The notes below the pieces were generated by a model, which saw nothing but the letters and a program-made list of their open reading frames with translations, searched no databases and was not told the DNA's origin. This document shows positions 5,586 through 5,676 of a stretch of 5,676 bases of DNA, in pieces. This stretch comes from Gammaproteobacteria bacterium. GTDB lineage: Bacteria > Pseudomonadota > Gammaproteobacteria > PS1 > Pseudothioglobaceae. A program made the position numbers and the translations under genes. Each line of letters starts with the position of its first letter. Position 1 is the first letter of the stretch. Where the stretch lies: NCBI GenBank assembly GCA_003489145.1, contig DNJI01000059.1:1-5676 (forward strand), given 5' to 3'.

Positions 5586-5611
5586 AACTGGTATCATTTT
5601 GCTTTTATAAA
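5569..5611 (+). promoter_or_regulatory. Candidate promoter region of the iron permease gene
   Basis: Two -10 choices exist: TATCAT (5592-5597) with ATGCAA (5569-5574) 17 nt upstream, or TATAAA (5606-5611) with only a poor -35 near 5582. In both cases the Fur-like dyad covers part of the promoter. The sequence does not decide between them. Confidence 0.3.
5580..5598. promoter_or_regulatory. Fur-box-like operator upstream of the iron permease gene
   Basis: The 19 bases AATGAGAACTGGTATCATT match 14 of 19 positions of the hexamer-extended Fur consensus (AATGATAATCATTATCATT). In 7-1-7 form they are TGAGAAC-T-GGTATCA (5582-5596), with five of seven arm positions symmetric. The site lies 37 bp before the ATG of the probable iron permease and overlaps candidate promoter elements, as expected for repression when iron is plentiful. 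The regulator itself is inferred from the site and the downstream gene. Confidence 0.55.
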
Positions 5612-5635
5612 ATAATTAATTTAGGAATAAATAAA

Positions 5636-5676
5636 ATGATACAAATGCCAAGCTTTATTATGGGGTTCAGAGAAGG
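5636..5676 (+). CDS. Probable FTR1/EfeU-type iron permease (first 13 codons, cut by the window end)
   Basis: Only the N-terminus is visible: MIQMPSFIMGFRE, then GG beginning a glycine codon. FTR1/EfeU high-affinity iron permeases typically open with a short hydrophobic stretch leading to FREGLE, whose REGLE acidic motif binds iron in the first membrane helix; FREG is visible here at residues 11-14. AGGA (5623-5626) lies 9 nt before the first ATG and supports that start over the ATG at 5645. A Fur-like dyad upstream agrees with an iron-uptake role. The call rests on 14 residues plus context, so another membrane protein is possible. The gene is divergent from the CDF transporter gene. Confidence 0.6.
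   Translation, partial: MIQMPSFIMGFRE

Noticed and set aside
1..5676. CRISPR array, tRNA or rRNA gene, insertion sequence or phage remnant
   Set aside because: Nearly the whole window is explained by conserved housekeeping genes; no spaced repeats, cloverleaf, transposase or terminal inverted repeats were seen.

Overview
The window is AT-rich bacterial chromosome carrying ordinary housekeeping genes. The glycyl-tRNA synthetase of separate-subunit type, the Dtd and PGPGW proteins, and a RuvC closest in recalled pattern to proteobacterial ones point to a gammaproteobacterium of low GC content. A marine sulfur-oxidiser of the SUP05/Thioglobus kind would fit, but that placement is a guess from protein style and base composition. 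No mobile element, CRISPR array, rRNA or tRNA gene was found.

Layout. Positions 1-3416 (+) hold a tightly packed block: the 3' part of glyS, then dtd, a PGPGW-type membrane protein, an uncharacterised membrane-anchored protein and an ArsC/YffB-type reductase. Neighbouring frames overlap by 1, 7 and 4 nt, and the last gap is about 11 nt, so this is probably the tail of one operon. A thioredoxin gene (-) converges on it, and the two stop codons overlap. A strong-looking intrinsic terminator for the thioredoxin transcript lies inside the reductase reading frame. The 90-nt gap 3782-3871 contains back-to-back promoters for thioredoxin and ruvC whose -10 boxes overlap. ruvC stands alone, without ruvA or ruvB directly after it, and converges on a cation diffusion facilitator (CDF) transporter gene (-) 8 nt away.

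The right end, 5485-5676, is an intergenic control region followed by the first 13 codons of a (+) gene whose N-terminus, ending in FREG, resembles FTR1/EfeU-type iron permeases. A Fur-box-like dyad lies about 40 nt upstream of its start. A 9-bp direct repeat with 10-bp period lies on the CDF side.

Function. The operon tail joins glycine charging of tRNA (GlyS) with tRNA proofreading (Dtd), plus membrane and thiol-redox proteins. The right end looks like a metal-homeostasis locus with a divergent efflux-type CDF and a probable iron importer. I see no clearly novel multi-gene system. The most notable observations are regulatory: the terminator embedded in a neighbouring gene, the overlapping divergent promoters, a start codon in a hairpin loop, and the Fur-like site before the truncated permease gene.
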